A stretch of 64,000 nt of DNA from G963674835 sp963674835 (lineage in GTDB: Bacteria; Planctomycetota; Planctomycetia; Pirellulales; Thermoguttaceae): contig CAXXKC010000003.1 in NCBI GenBank assembly GCA_963674835.2, forward strand, positions 2,480,001 through 2,544,000, read 5' to 3'. The first letter of the stretch is position 1, and each line of letters begins with the position of its first letter. Positions 50,338 through 57,972 of the stretch are shown piece by piece. Both the position numbers and the translations under genes were made by a program. The notes under the pieces are model-generated. The model saw nothing but the letters and a program-made list of their open reading frames with translations, did no database searches and had not been told where the DNA came from.

Positions 50338-50964
50338 ATGTCGCGTACAATCAACCGGCGTGTGCGGCGCCGTGGTTTCACACTCATGGAATTGCTAGTC
50401 GTGCTGGCCATTCTCGTGCTGCTGATGGCCATGGTCGCGCCGCGAATTCTGGGAACTCAGAAGAAGGCCGATATCAACGCCGCCAAGACCCAGATCGGCC
50501 TGTTCCGAGGTGCCCTGGATCGCTACGCCTTGGACTTGAAAGACTATCCCACCACCGATCAAGGGTTGAGATCCTTGTGCGAAGAGCCTTCCCAGGACAC
50601 GAAATCGTACAGTGACCGAGGCAACAGCCGCGTCGAGACCAATATCGATAGCGAGAACGGAAACGGAAACGAGAGCTCAAGCGGAACGAAGTGGGACGGC
50701 CCCTACCTGAGTTCGACTTCGGTACCCAAGGATCCCTGGGGTCACGCATATCAGTACGAGTACCCGCCCACGCACGGTAAGGGCGACTTCCCCGACATCT
50801 GGTCGTACGGTCCCGATGGCGAGGACGGCACGGATGACGACATCGTCAGTTGGACGGATTCGCAGAACGACAACCGGATGGACAACACCCGCGATCGCGA
50901 ATCCTCCCGTGATTCTCGACCGTCGACTTCGTCGTCCTCCTCATCAGGCGAAAAGGCTCCGTAG
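50338..50964 (+). CDS. gspG: Major pseudopilin GspG, with low-complexity insert and tail
   Basis: A 208-aa prepilin with strong SD (GGAGG seven bases before ATG). The prepilin peptidase site is RRRG/FTLMELLVVLAIL, with Glu at +5. The core fits the major pseudopilin: KKADINAAKTQIGLFRGALD, LDLKDYPTTDQGLRSLCE, KDPWGHAYQYEYP and WSYGPDGEDGTDDDIVSW, the last being the acidic calcium-binding loop of GspG. Compared with standard members it has an insert of about 30 polar residues (Ser/Asn/Glu rich, about 86-115) and a C-terminal tail of about 36 residues rich in Ser, Asp and Arg. Processed subunits build the pseudopilus. It overlaps the next start by one base. Confidence 0.94.
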   Translation: MSRTINRRVRRRGFTLMELLVVLAILVLLMAMVAPRILGTQKKADINAAKTQIGLFRGALDRYALDLKDYPTTDQGLRSLCEEPSQDTKSYSDRGNSRVETNIDSENGNGNESSSGTKWDGPYLSSTSVPKDPWGHAYQYEYPPTHGKGDFPDIWSYGPDGEDGTDDDIVSWTDSQNDNRMDNTRDRESSRDSRPSTSSSSSSGEKAP

Positions 50965-51854
50965 TGATTGGCTGCCGGCGTAGTCGCCCGCACGTGGCTT
51001 ACCCGATTCAAGCAGCGGTGTTTCAGCCCGGTGCTCGATGGGTGAGTTCGTTGCGGGCCAAGCCGCTCTGTGGCGTACGAGGCCGCTCTACGGGCTTTAC
51101 ATTGCTGGAATTCGTGATCGTGCTGGCCGTTCTCGGCACCATGCTCGCCCTGGCCATTCCGGCGATGCGGCGATCGCTGGCCAAGAACGAGTTGTGCGAC
51201 ACCGCGGGCCAGCTTCGGACCGTTTTGGCCAAGGCGCGACTCGCGGCGATCGAGTCGGGGGCCATCCAAGTCTTCTGCTACGAACCGAATACCGGCCGAT
51301 TCCTGGTTATGTCGCACGCGGCTCCGACGGGCACACCGGATGCGGAGCCGCCTGCCGCCGAGGAGCCCCTCGACGAAGCTGCAACGCAACTGCTGGCGCA
51401 CGACATCGTCTTCTTGGATCCGAACGACGAAGAGTCGGTGCTCGTCGATACGGACGAGGAGACCCAGTCGACAGAGGACTCGCGGTTTCGCGTGATCGAC
51501 GCCAAACCGGTGGACGATTCGCCGCAGTGGTCGAAGCCGGTCGTATTCTATCCCTCGGGCAGAGCTTCCAGCGCCCGCTTCCGACTGATCGGCCAGTTCG
51601 ACTATTACATCGATGTGGAACTTCGCGGCCTGACTGGCCGCATCAAGCTGGGCGACGTGCAGCGTCCCAAGACCAGGGACGAATTCGAGCGGGAGAAGGA
51701 CAGTTCGGACGAGCGGGAAACCAAGCGGGAAACATTGTCGCCGGAAGCGGAAGTTCCGCGCACAGCACCGGAGAGTCCGCCTGAAGCGCCGTACGTTCCC
51801 CCGGCACCACCGCCAGCTCCGCCGGATGAACCGGCCGCAGAGGCGCAGCCATGA
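50964..51854 (+). CDS. gspH: Minor pseudopilin GspH-like
   Basis: A 296-aa pseudopilin. The cleavage site RSTG/FTLLEFVIVLAVLGTML is clear. A GTG start at 50964 with AAAAGG seven bases upstream gives a 44-residue leader, unusually long; a GTG at 51042 would give 18 residues but lacks an SD. The GspH character comes from the helix, the following PAMRRSLAKNELCDTAGQLR and a beta-rich middle (VFCYEPNTGRFLVMSHAA). The C-terminal third is Glu/Arg/Pro rich and unlike classic GspH, which is shorter (about 170 aa). It overlaps the gspG stop by one base and the gspI start by four. Confidence 0.83.
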   Translation: MIGCRRSRPHVAYPIQAAVFQPGARWVSSLRAKPLCGVRGRSTGFTLLEFVIVLAVLGTMLALAIPAMRRSLAKNELCDTAGQLRTVLAKARLAAIESGAIQVFCYEPNTGRFLVMSHAAPTGTPDAEPPAAEEPLDEAATQLLAHDIVFLDPNDEESVLVDTDEETQSTEDSRFRVIDAKPVDDSPQWSKPVVFYPSGRASSARFRLIGQFDYYIDVELRGLTGRIKLGDVQRPKTRDEFEREKDSSDERETKRETLSPEAEVPRTAPESPPEAPYVPPAPPPAPPDEPAAEAQP

Positions 51855-52303
51855 GACGCTCTGCTCGTGGCGGATTCTCACTGTTGGAGGTCGTCCTGGC
51901 CACCAGTATTCTCCTGGCCGTGGCGATCGTATTGTTCGAACTGGCGGCGATCGGGCGGGCGCACATCGAGTCGGCGGAGGATTTGACGACGGCGCAGCGC
52001 ATTTGCCAAACGCGCATCAACGAGATCCTGTCTGGAGCGTCGCCTCTCCAGGTCGTTCAGGGCGAGCCGTTGGAGGAAGACTCCGATTGGACGATCACTG
52101 TCGCACTCGATCCGGTGGAACAGATGCCAGGATTGGCGGCTCTGCGCGTGACGGTGTCGCGCGAGGCGAGCCCTGGGCATCGGGCCAAGCAATACACACT
52201 GGTTCGCTGGATACGTGACTCTCAGGCGGGGCATGAGGGGGAGACGCCTTTGGTGCCTGCGTCATCGCCTCTGGAAGGCCCTGCTGCGGAGGCGCTGCCA
52301 TGA
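51851..52303 (+). CDS. gspI: Minor pseudopilin GspI
   Basis: A 150-aa pseudopilin. The leader is short (RRSARGG) and the site is GG/FSLLEVVLATSILLAVAIV. The order between gspH and gspJ, and the motif TAQRICQTRINEILSG with a C-terminal PGLAALRVTVSREA strand, fit GspI, which caps the pseudopilus tip together with GspJ and GspK. ATGA overlaps link it to the genes on both sides (51851-51854 and 52300-52303), so translation is coupled. A short Pro/Ala/Glu tail follows the domain. Confidence 0.86.
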   Translation: MRRSARGGFSLLEVVLATSILLAVAIVLFELAAIGRAHIESAEDLTTAQRICQTRINEILSGASPLQVVQGEPLEEDSDWTITVALDPVEQMPGLAALRVTVSREASPGHRAKQYTLVRWIRDSQAGHEGETPLVPASSPLEGPAAEALP

Positions 52304-53433
52304 TCGGTCCGATTCGCGCTGGCCGCCGTCGGCGGGCGTTTACGCTACTGGAGGTGCTGCTGGCAGCTCTCTTGTCGGTCGTGTTGCTGGCCGCCGTCTG
52401 GAGTCTGTACACCGTTTATGCGAACCTGTTCGAGAAAGGGGAGGCCCGTACGGAGCAGGCGCAGCTGGTCCGCTCACTCATGCGTCAGATCTCAGACGAC
52501 CTCAGAAGCGCAATCCAGGATACGGCGTCTCGTCCGCCGCAAACACCGGCTACAACGCCGCTACGGCGATTCGGACTGTTCGGCACCGCCCAGTCGCTTC
52601 AGCTGGACATTCTCCGAGCGGCCCCCCGTGAGACCGATCTTCTGCCGCCCACGTTGTCCGACGTTTCGACGGCCGACGCGCCAATCGGGCCGAAGGCGCC
52701 CGAGTTCCGCACAGTTCAATACGAGTTTGTCGAGCCGGTGGGCACCATTGGCAAGGAAGGACAGCCGGCGCCGATGGAGGAAGACGAGGATGTCCACGCG
52801 GGGCTAACCCGGCGCGAGCTCGATTGGGAGATTCCCGTCGAGGCCCGTGACGATGGACTTCGGCGGCAAGGGACGTCGCTCTCGGTAGAAACGACGTTCG
52901 GAAGCACAACCGAGGAGGGGACGGCCGAGCGTCCGCCGCTGGATGACACGGTTTTGTACGTTCCCGAAGTGGTCTCGCTCGGTTTTCGGTATTTCGACGG
53001 CCATGGATGGACCAGCGTGTGGAACAGTATCCAGCGCAAATCGCTCCCGGCAGCGATCGAAGTCACCATGCAAATCGAGCCGGCGAAGACGACGAAACAG
53101 CGACTGGCAGAACGAGCTGAATCCGCCGGGCAAGACGACAGGTCGACGACTACCGACGAGGACTCTCGGTTCGCGGTGCACGACGCGACCGCGATCAGTT
53201 CGACGGAAGACGAGCCCGTGTTACCGACGCACCGGATCGTCGTTTACCTACCGGTTTCTCCGTTGCAGAAGCCGCCCAAGGCGCGGTCAGCGACGACGAT
53301 GCCCATTCCCGCGTCGGTTCCTTCCGTGAAGATCCCACCGGTGGTCGTTCCGCGAGCGACGGCACCGGTGCCGACCGGTCGCCGCCGAGTTTTCACCCCT
53401 GCTCCCGCCGATGAGCGGATGCGCAACGAATGA
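52300..53433 (+). CDS. gspJ: Minor pseudopilin GspJ
   Basis: A 377-aa pseudopilin, longer than the typical 200. The site is RRRRA/FTLLEVLLAALLSVV, with Ala rather than Gly before the cleavage point; this substitution is tolerated in some prepilins but is uncommon. Then YANLFEKGEARTEQAQLVRS and LMRQISDDLRSAIQD match the GspJ N-half, and SLGFRYFDGHGWTSVWNS is the later strand pair normal for GspJ. A Glu/Asp-rich stretch in the middle and a Pro/Val-rich tail account for the extra length. ATGA-type overlap with both neighbours. It sits at the tip complex with GspI and GspK. Confidence 0.85.
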   Translation: MIGPIRAGRRRRAFTLLEVLLAALLSVVLLAAVWSLYTVYANLFEKGEARTEQAQLVRSLMRQISDDLRSAIQDTASRPPQTPATTPLRRFGLFGTAQSLQLDILRAAPRETDLLPPTLSDVSTADAPIGPKAPEFRTVQYEFVEPVGTIGKEGQPAPMEEDEDVHAGLTRRELDWEIPVEARDDGLRRQGTSLSVETTFGSTTEEGTAERPPLDDTVLYVPEVVSLGFRYFDGHGWTSVWNSIQRKSLPAAIEVTMQIEPAKTTKQRLAERAESAGQDDRSTTTDEDSRFAVHDATAISSTEDEPVLPTHRIVVYLPVSPLQKPPKARSATTMPIPASVPSVKIPPVVVPRATAPVPTGRRRVFTPAPADERMRNE

Positions 53434-55034
53434 TGTCGACCAAGAACCAACATCCCAGGAAAGGCAGCACGCGGCGAGGTGGGTTCGTGCTTTTCCTGGT
53501 CGTGGTCGTGGTTGCTATGCTGAGTCTCAGCGGGCTGACGTACGTCTCGCTACTGTATACCGAGCACAAGGCGGTGCATCTGAGCGGGGACGAGCTCCAG
53601 GCAGAGTACCTGGTCGGCTCCGGGGAGGAGATGCTTAAGGTCTTCCTTTCCATGCCGTACGCCCAGCAGGAGGAACTCGGCGGTTGGAGTGATAATCCGG
53701 ACCATTTCCGGGGCGTACTGGTGCTCGGCAACGATCGCTCGCCGTGGCGAGGCCGATTCAGCATCGTTTCACCAAAGGTCGAAGACGGCAAGGTCACTGA
53801 CATACGGTTCGGTCTGCAGAACGAGTCGGCGAAGTTGAATCTCGGTGTGTTGCCCCAATGGGACCGCAGCCATCCGGACGCCGGCAGGCAGGCCTTGATG
53901 CATTTGCCCGGAATGACCGAGGCCGTCGCCGACGCGATCCTCGACTGGGTCGATGCCGATGCGAATACACGTCCTCAGGGCGCCGAAGAAGATTACTACC
54001 AGGGCGTGCTCGCGCCGTACGCGCCGCGGAACGCTCCGCCCACGTCACTGGAAGAGTTGCTGTTGGTTCGTGACGTAACTTACGAGATGCTGTTCGGCGC
54101 CGACCGCAACGGCAATTACCTCATTGACTCGGATGAGGCAGCCCAGGCACAATCGGACTCGTCCATGTCGTCGAGCCCGATGTCGACCGAGGAGAGAACG
54201 CCCTGGGCATCGTTACTGACCGTGTACAGCGCCGAACGAAATCTGACTCCCGAAGGAAAGCCCCGCATTGATTTGAATCAGCGGGATTTGACAAAGTTGC
54301 ACGAGCAGTTATCGGCCGTCTTGCCGGAACCCTGGGCAAGGTTCATTATCGCGTACCGCCAGCGCGGACGACTGAAAGGACAACCAAAGGCAGCGATGTC
54401 TGAGGAAGAGATCCCACTCGATCTGAGTTCTCCCGGCAAGTTCCGTCTGCGCAGCGTGCTGGACTTGGTGGGCGCGCAAGTGAGCATTCCCCATGAGGGT
54501 AAACCAAAGCGGTTGGTGTTTTCCAGTCCGCTGGCCAACGATTCTTCCGCAATGCGCGACGCACTGCCGAAGCTGTTGGACTACACGACGACGGTGCGCG
54601 GACAGGTGATTCGCGGCCGCGTGAACGTGGATCTGGCACCCGAGACGGTTCTGCGAGCGATCCCGGGAATGGACGATGCCCTCGTGGGTCGGATTATCGC
54701 TGCGAGGGCGGCACCGGTCGGCAAGGAGGACCCAGGGCGGCGTCATGCCCTTTGGTTGCTGACGGACGGGCTGGTCACCCTGGAGCAAATGAAGGCCCTC
54801 CTGCCGTATGTGACGGGCGGCGGCGACGTATATCGGGCGCAGATTGTGGGGTTCTTCGACCAGCCCACCCCCACTGCCAGGGTTGAGGTCGTGATCGATG
54901 CTACCGTCACGCCTCCAAGGCAAGTATACTGGAAGAACCTGCGGGATTTGGGTCCGGGATATCCGCTGGATGTTCTGGGAGCCGAACTGCCCGACAAGGC
55001 AACATCCACTACGGTATGGGAGCGGGACAAATAG
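53430..55034 (+). CDS. gspK: Tip pseudopilin GspK, with an EF-hand-like loop
   Basis: A 534-aa large pseudopilin. The N-terminus is RRGG/FVLFLVVVVVAMLSLSGL; as usual for GspK the +5 Glu is missing (here Phe-Val-Leu-Phe-Leu). The periplasmic part contains the helical SAM-like domain: LNLGVLPQWD, LPGMTEAVADAILDWVDADA, then later PGMDDALVGRIIAARA. An EF-hand-like calcium loop, DRNGNYLIDSDE, is near residue 220. GspK binds calcium in known structures, and an explicit loop of this type is notable. The first ATG at 53430 overlaps the gspJ stop by four bases. The gene is followed by 196 bp without a clear frame. Confidence 0.87.
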   Translation: MMSTKNQHPRKGSTRRGGFVLFLVVVVVAMLSLSGLTYVSLLYTEHKAVHLSGDELQAEYLVGSGEEMLKVFLSMPYAQQEELGGWSDNPDHFRGVLVLGNDRSPWRGRFSIVSPKVEDGKVTDIRFGLQNESAKLNLGVLPQWDRSHPDAGRQALMHLPGMTEAVADAILDWVDADANTRPQGAEEDYYQGVLAPYAPRNAPPTSLEELLLVRDVTYEMLFGADRNGNYLIDSDEAAQAQSDSSMSSSPMSTEERTPWASLLTVYSAERNLTPEGKPRIDLNQRDLTKLHEQLSAVLPEPWARFIIAYRQRGRLKGQPKAAMSEEEIPLDLSSPGKFRLRSVLDLVGAQVSIPHEGKPKRLVFSSPLANDSSAMRDALPKLLDYTTTVRGQVIRGRVNVDLAPETVLRAIPGMDDALVGRIIAARAAPVGKEDPGRRHALWLLTDGLVTLEQMKALLPYVTGGGDVYRAQIVGFFDQPTPTARVEVVIDATVTPPRQVYWKNLRDLGPGYPLDVLGAELPDKATSTTVWERDK

Positions 55035-55230
55035 GGTGTGGAGGACAGGAGTTCGAGGGAAGAGGGAGCGGGTGAATCGTCAGCCCGTGCTTGACCTACC
55101 CGGTACACAGCCCTGTCACTTCGTCTGTCACCGCTCCAATGCCCTCCGTTCCTGCCGCGTCGTGCTCCGCAGTGCGTGTTGAACCCGGACTCAGCCCACC
55201 TCCAAACTCCTACCTGGCCAGCTCCCGCTT

Positions 55231-56808
55231 ATGCCACATCTTCTCGCCGTCGACTGGGACCAGCGTGAGACGCGCTTCATTTTGGCGTCTGCGTCGGGCC
55301 AGCAGTTGCGCGTACAGGCCCTGGCGGCCGTGCCGCTGGTGGACGTGGTCGAGGGTGGCCAGGCACCGCATCCCGACGTAGGCAATTCTCTGCGGGCGGC
55401 GATTGCGAAGGGGAAGGTTGGGCGGGCGACGACGCTGGTGAGCGTGGATCGGTCCAGCGTCGAGTTGCTGCAACTGACGCTGCCGCCAGCCCAGGACGCC
55501 GAGTTGCCCGACATGGTCGCCAACCAAGTCGTGCGCGATGTTCCGCAGATCACAGACCAGTGGGTGATCGATTTCTTTCCGCTGAGCGAGAGCACGCACG
55601 CGCCGCGGCCGGTCGTGGCAGCGGCCATGTCGCCCGATCAACTCAGTCGGATCGCGGCCACTTGCGAAGTGGCCGGTTTGAAGCCGACGCGGCTGTTGTT
55701 CCGTCCGATGGCCACCGTCTCGCTGATCACGCGCATCGCAGCGCCGTCAGAGCGAGTGTGCTTGATCGTCGATCGGCTGACCGACGAGGTGGACCTGATC
55801 GTTCTGGTGGAAGGGAAGCCTGCGCTGCTGCGAACGGTGCGCCTGCCCAACGTGGCCAATGAAGACAAAGTGTTGAAACGACTTCTGGCCGAGATCAATC
55901 GCACGGCGGCGGTCGCGATGCAGAACGAGGCGGATGGCGGGCCGGTTGAACGCGTCTACTTGTTGGGATCCTCCGGCCAACGCCATCGTGTGGCCGACCA
56001 CATCACCAACCAATTGTTTCTGCCGGTCACTGTGGTGGACCCGTTCGATACCGTGGAGATCGACGACGAGTTGCGGCCGGAGGACTCGGGCCGTTTTGCG
56101 CCGTTGGTCGGCATGTTGTTTGACGAGACCGAGCCGGGCGCCCACGCGATCGACTTCCTTCATCCGCGAAAGAAGCCCGAGCCGCCCAACTACCGGCGTT
56201 ATGCCATTAGTGCCGCGGCGTTGCTAGTGATGATCGTTCTGGCGGCCGGTTACTTCGTGTGGAACGGGCTGGCGACACTCGACGGGGAAATCAGCGATCG
56301 CGTGCAGCGCCGAAAGGAACTGGACGAACTGCTCAAGAAAGCGGATCAACAACGAAGAGTGGTCGCCGCGGTCGACGCGTGGGAAGCAGGCAACGTCAAT
56401 TGGTTGGACGAGCTTCGCGATCTTTCTCAACGATTGCCGCCGGCGCGCGACATACGCGTGCTGCGGTTGAACGCTTCGCCGGCGCGCGGTCGGGGCGCCG
56501 TCGTCGACATGCCGTGCCTGGTTCGCGATCCGTCGGTGGTCGTCCGGATGGAGCAGGCGATCCGCGACAAGTCCCACCAGATTGACAGTAAGGACATCCG
56601 ACAACTCGGTGCGGACAAGGCATACTCGTGGCAGTTCTCGGCGTCGATGTACGCTTCGCGACGCGACAAGGAGCAGTATCGCCCGAAACCGGCGGAGCCT
56701 CCGAAAGAGGCGGCCTCGCAACAAGTGACGAAGAAGCCGGCCGGCGGCAAGACCAAGCCATTCCGGTCCAAGTCGTCGAAGACCGCGAACGCCCGGAAGT
56801 CGAAGTGA
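55231..56808 (+). CDS. gspL: GspL-type protein: PilM-like cytoplasmic domain fused to PilN-like part
   Basis: A 525-aa protein that fits GspL in architecture: residues 1-320 form an actin-like PilM/GspL domain (HLLAVDWDQRETRFILASAS; later SERVCLIVDRLTDEVDLIVLV and RVYLLGSSGQRHRVADHI), a single membrane helix at about 324-348 (AALLVMIVLAAGYFVWNGL), a coiled-coil with Lys/Arg/Glu and a PilN-like periplasmic domain. The tail after residue 480 is Lys/Pro rich. The protein links the GspE motor to the periplasmic ring. The start lacks a clear SD, and 196 bp separate it from gspK. It is followed three bases later by the GspM/GspC-like gene. Confidence 0.83.
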   Translation: MPHLLAVDWDQRETRFILASASGQQLRVQALAAVPLVDVVEGGQAPHPDVGNSLRAAIAKGKVGRATTLVSVDRSSVELLQLTLPPAQDAELPDMVANQVVRDVPQITDQWVIDFFPLSESTHAPRPVVAAAMSPDQLSRIAATCEVAGLKPTRLLFRPMATVSLITRIAAPSERVCLIVDRLTDEVDLIVLVEGKPALLRTVRLPNVANEDKVLKRLLAEINRTAAVAMQNEADGGPVERVYLLGSSGQRHRVADHITNQLFLPVTVVDPFDTVEIDDELRPEDSGRFAPLVGMLFDETEPGAHAIDFLHPRKKPEPPNYRRYAISAAALLVMIVLAAGYFVWNGLATLDGEISDRVQRRKELDELLKKADQQRRVVAAVDAWEAGNVNWLDELRDLSQRLPPARDIRVLRLNASPARGRGAVVDMPCLVRDPSVVVRMEQAIRDKSHQIDSKDIRQLGADKAYSWQFSASMYASRRDKEQYRPKPAEPPKEAASQQVTKKPAGGKTKPFRSKSSKTANARKSK

Positions 56809-56811
56809 ACG

Positions 56812-57696
56812 ATGAACAAGTACCGCAAGCACATCCTGCTGGCCGTCCTGGGTGCGATGGTGCTGTTCTACGCCAGCGATTGGCTCCTGCGCGATGTTTT
56901 GGAGGCACCGTTCCGAAGCCGCCGCGATCGCATTGAAGATCTGCAGGGCGACATCGACAAGCGGGAAGAAGAACTGCACAGCGCGCTGGCGGTGGGCAAG
57001 CGTCTCGACGCGCTGAAAGCAGAGTCGCTCCCCGCCGATCCTGAGAAGGCCCGCTCGCTGTACCAAACGTGGCTGCTTGAACTGGCCAACTACGTCAAAC
57101 TGTCTAACCCGACGATCGACGTTGGTCAGCCGGCCGGCCGCAGGGGGCTTTACCAGGTGATCGCCTGCTCCGTCCGCGGCCAGGGTACACTGTCGCAGGT
57201 GACGAAGCTCCTCTACGAGTTCTACTGTGCCGGGCACTTGCACCAAATTCGATCGTTGACCCTGACGCCTCTGAAGGGGACCGACGAGTTGGACGTATCG
57301 CTTTCCATCGAGGCACTGATCCTGCCCGATGTGTCGCGGCAAGACCGGCTCAGCACCGGTCATGTGGCGCGCCTGGCGTACGGAAGTCTTCAGGATTACG
57401 ACATCATCGCTCGGCGCAACCTGTTCGGGGCCGGCAGCACCTGGGACGTCACCGATCACACGTACCTGACAGCCGTGAACTACGTGGATGGAAGACCGGA
57501 AGCCTGGTTCGACGTGCGCACCGAATCCAAGCTGCTGAAGCTTCGCCAGGGTGAACGCCTGCAGATCGGTTCGTTTGAGGCGACCGTCGCGGAAATCACC
57601 GATACGGACGTCCTTCTGGACGTGGACGGCGAGCTGTGGCTACTCGGAATCGGCGAGAATCTGGCCCAGGCCGCCGCCATTCCCCCGGAACGCTAG
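56812..57696 (+). CDS. GspM/PilO-like protein with a GspC/PilP-like C-terminal segment
   Basis: A 294-aa inner-membrane protein. One N-terminal helix (ILLAVLGAMVLFYASDWLL) is followed by a charged coiled coil (RIEDLQGDIDKREEELHSAL) and a PilO/GspM-like alpha-beta domain at about residues 80-180 (LYQVIACSVRGQGTLSQVTK). From residue 197 (DIIARRNLFGAG) a second domain begins. The Arg-Asn-Leu-Phe-Gly type segment and the small beta domain after it, with LRQGERLQIGSFEATVAEI, resemble the PilP/GspC homology region that binds the secretin N0 domain. If so, this single protein replaces GspM and GspC, which are otherwise missing here. It is three bases after gspL, so clearly co-translated. No gspC or gspN gene was found. 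Confidence 0.7.
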   Translation: MNKYRKHILLAVLGAMVLFYASDWLLRDVLEAPFRSRRDRIEDLQGDIDKREEELHSALAVGKRLDALKAESLPADPEKARSLYQTWLLELANYVKLSNPTIDVGQPAGRRGLYQVIACSVRGQGTLSQVTKLLYEFYCAGHLHQIRSLTLTPLKGTDELDVSLSIEALILPDVSRQDRLSTGHVARLAYGSLQDYDIIARRNLFGAGSTWDVTDHTYLTAVNYVDGRPEAWFDVRTESKLLKLRQGERLQIGSFEATVAEITDTDVLLDVDGELWLLGIGENLAQAAAIPPER

Positions 57697-57972
57697 TACG
57701 AGACGCGCCGCAGAGCCGCGGGACGCACTCGCAATGCGTGTCGATTTGACGGCTGGTCGGCCGGGTCGCAGCGATTGGCGGTTGAGTCGATCCGCCGAAG
57801 TCAAATAGCCAGTCCTGCGGGCTCTCCAAATTGCCCAGGCTTCCCGGATGGGGTCGTTCTTCTGCGAACTGGGCTTGAACCAATTCCGCGGACTCTCTAG
57901 CATCCCCCCACTTCCGTCCGCGCGGAGTGCTCGTCTTTGGCATCGACCGCAGCACCCCAAAGAAATCAGGTC

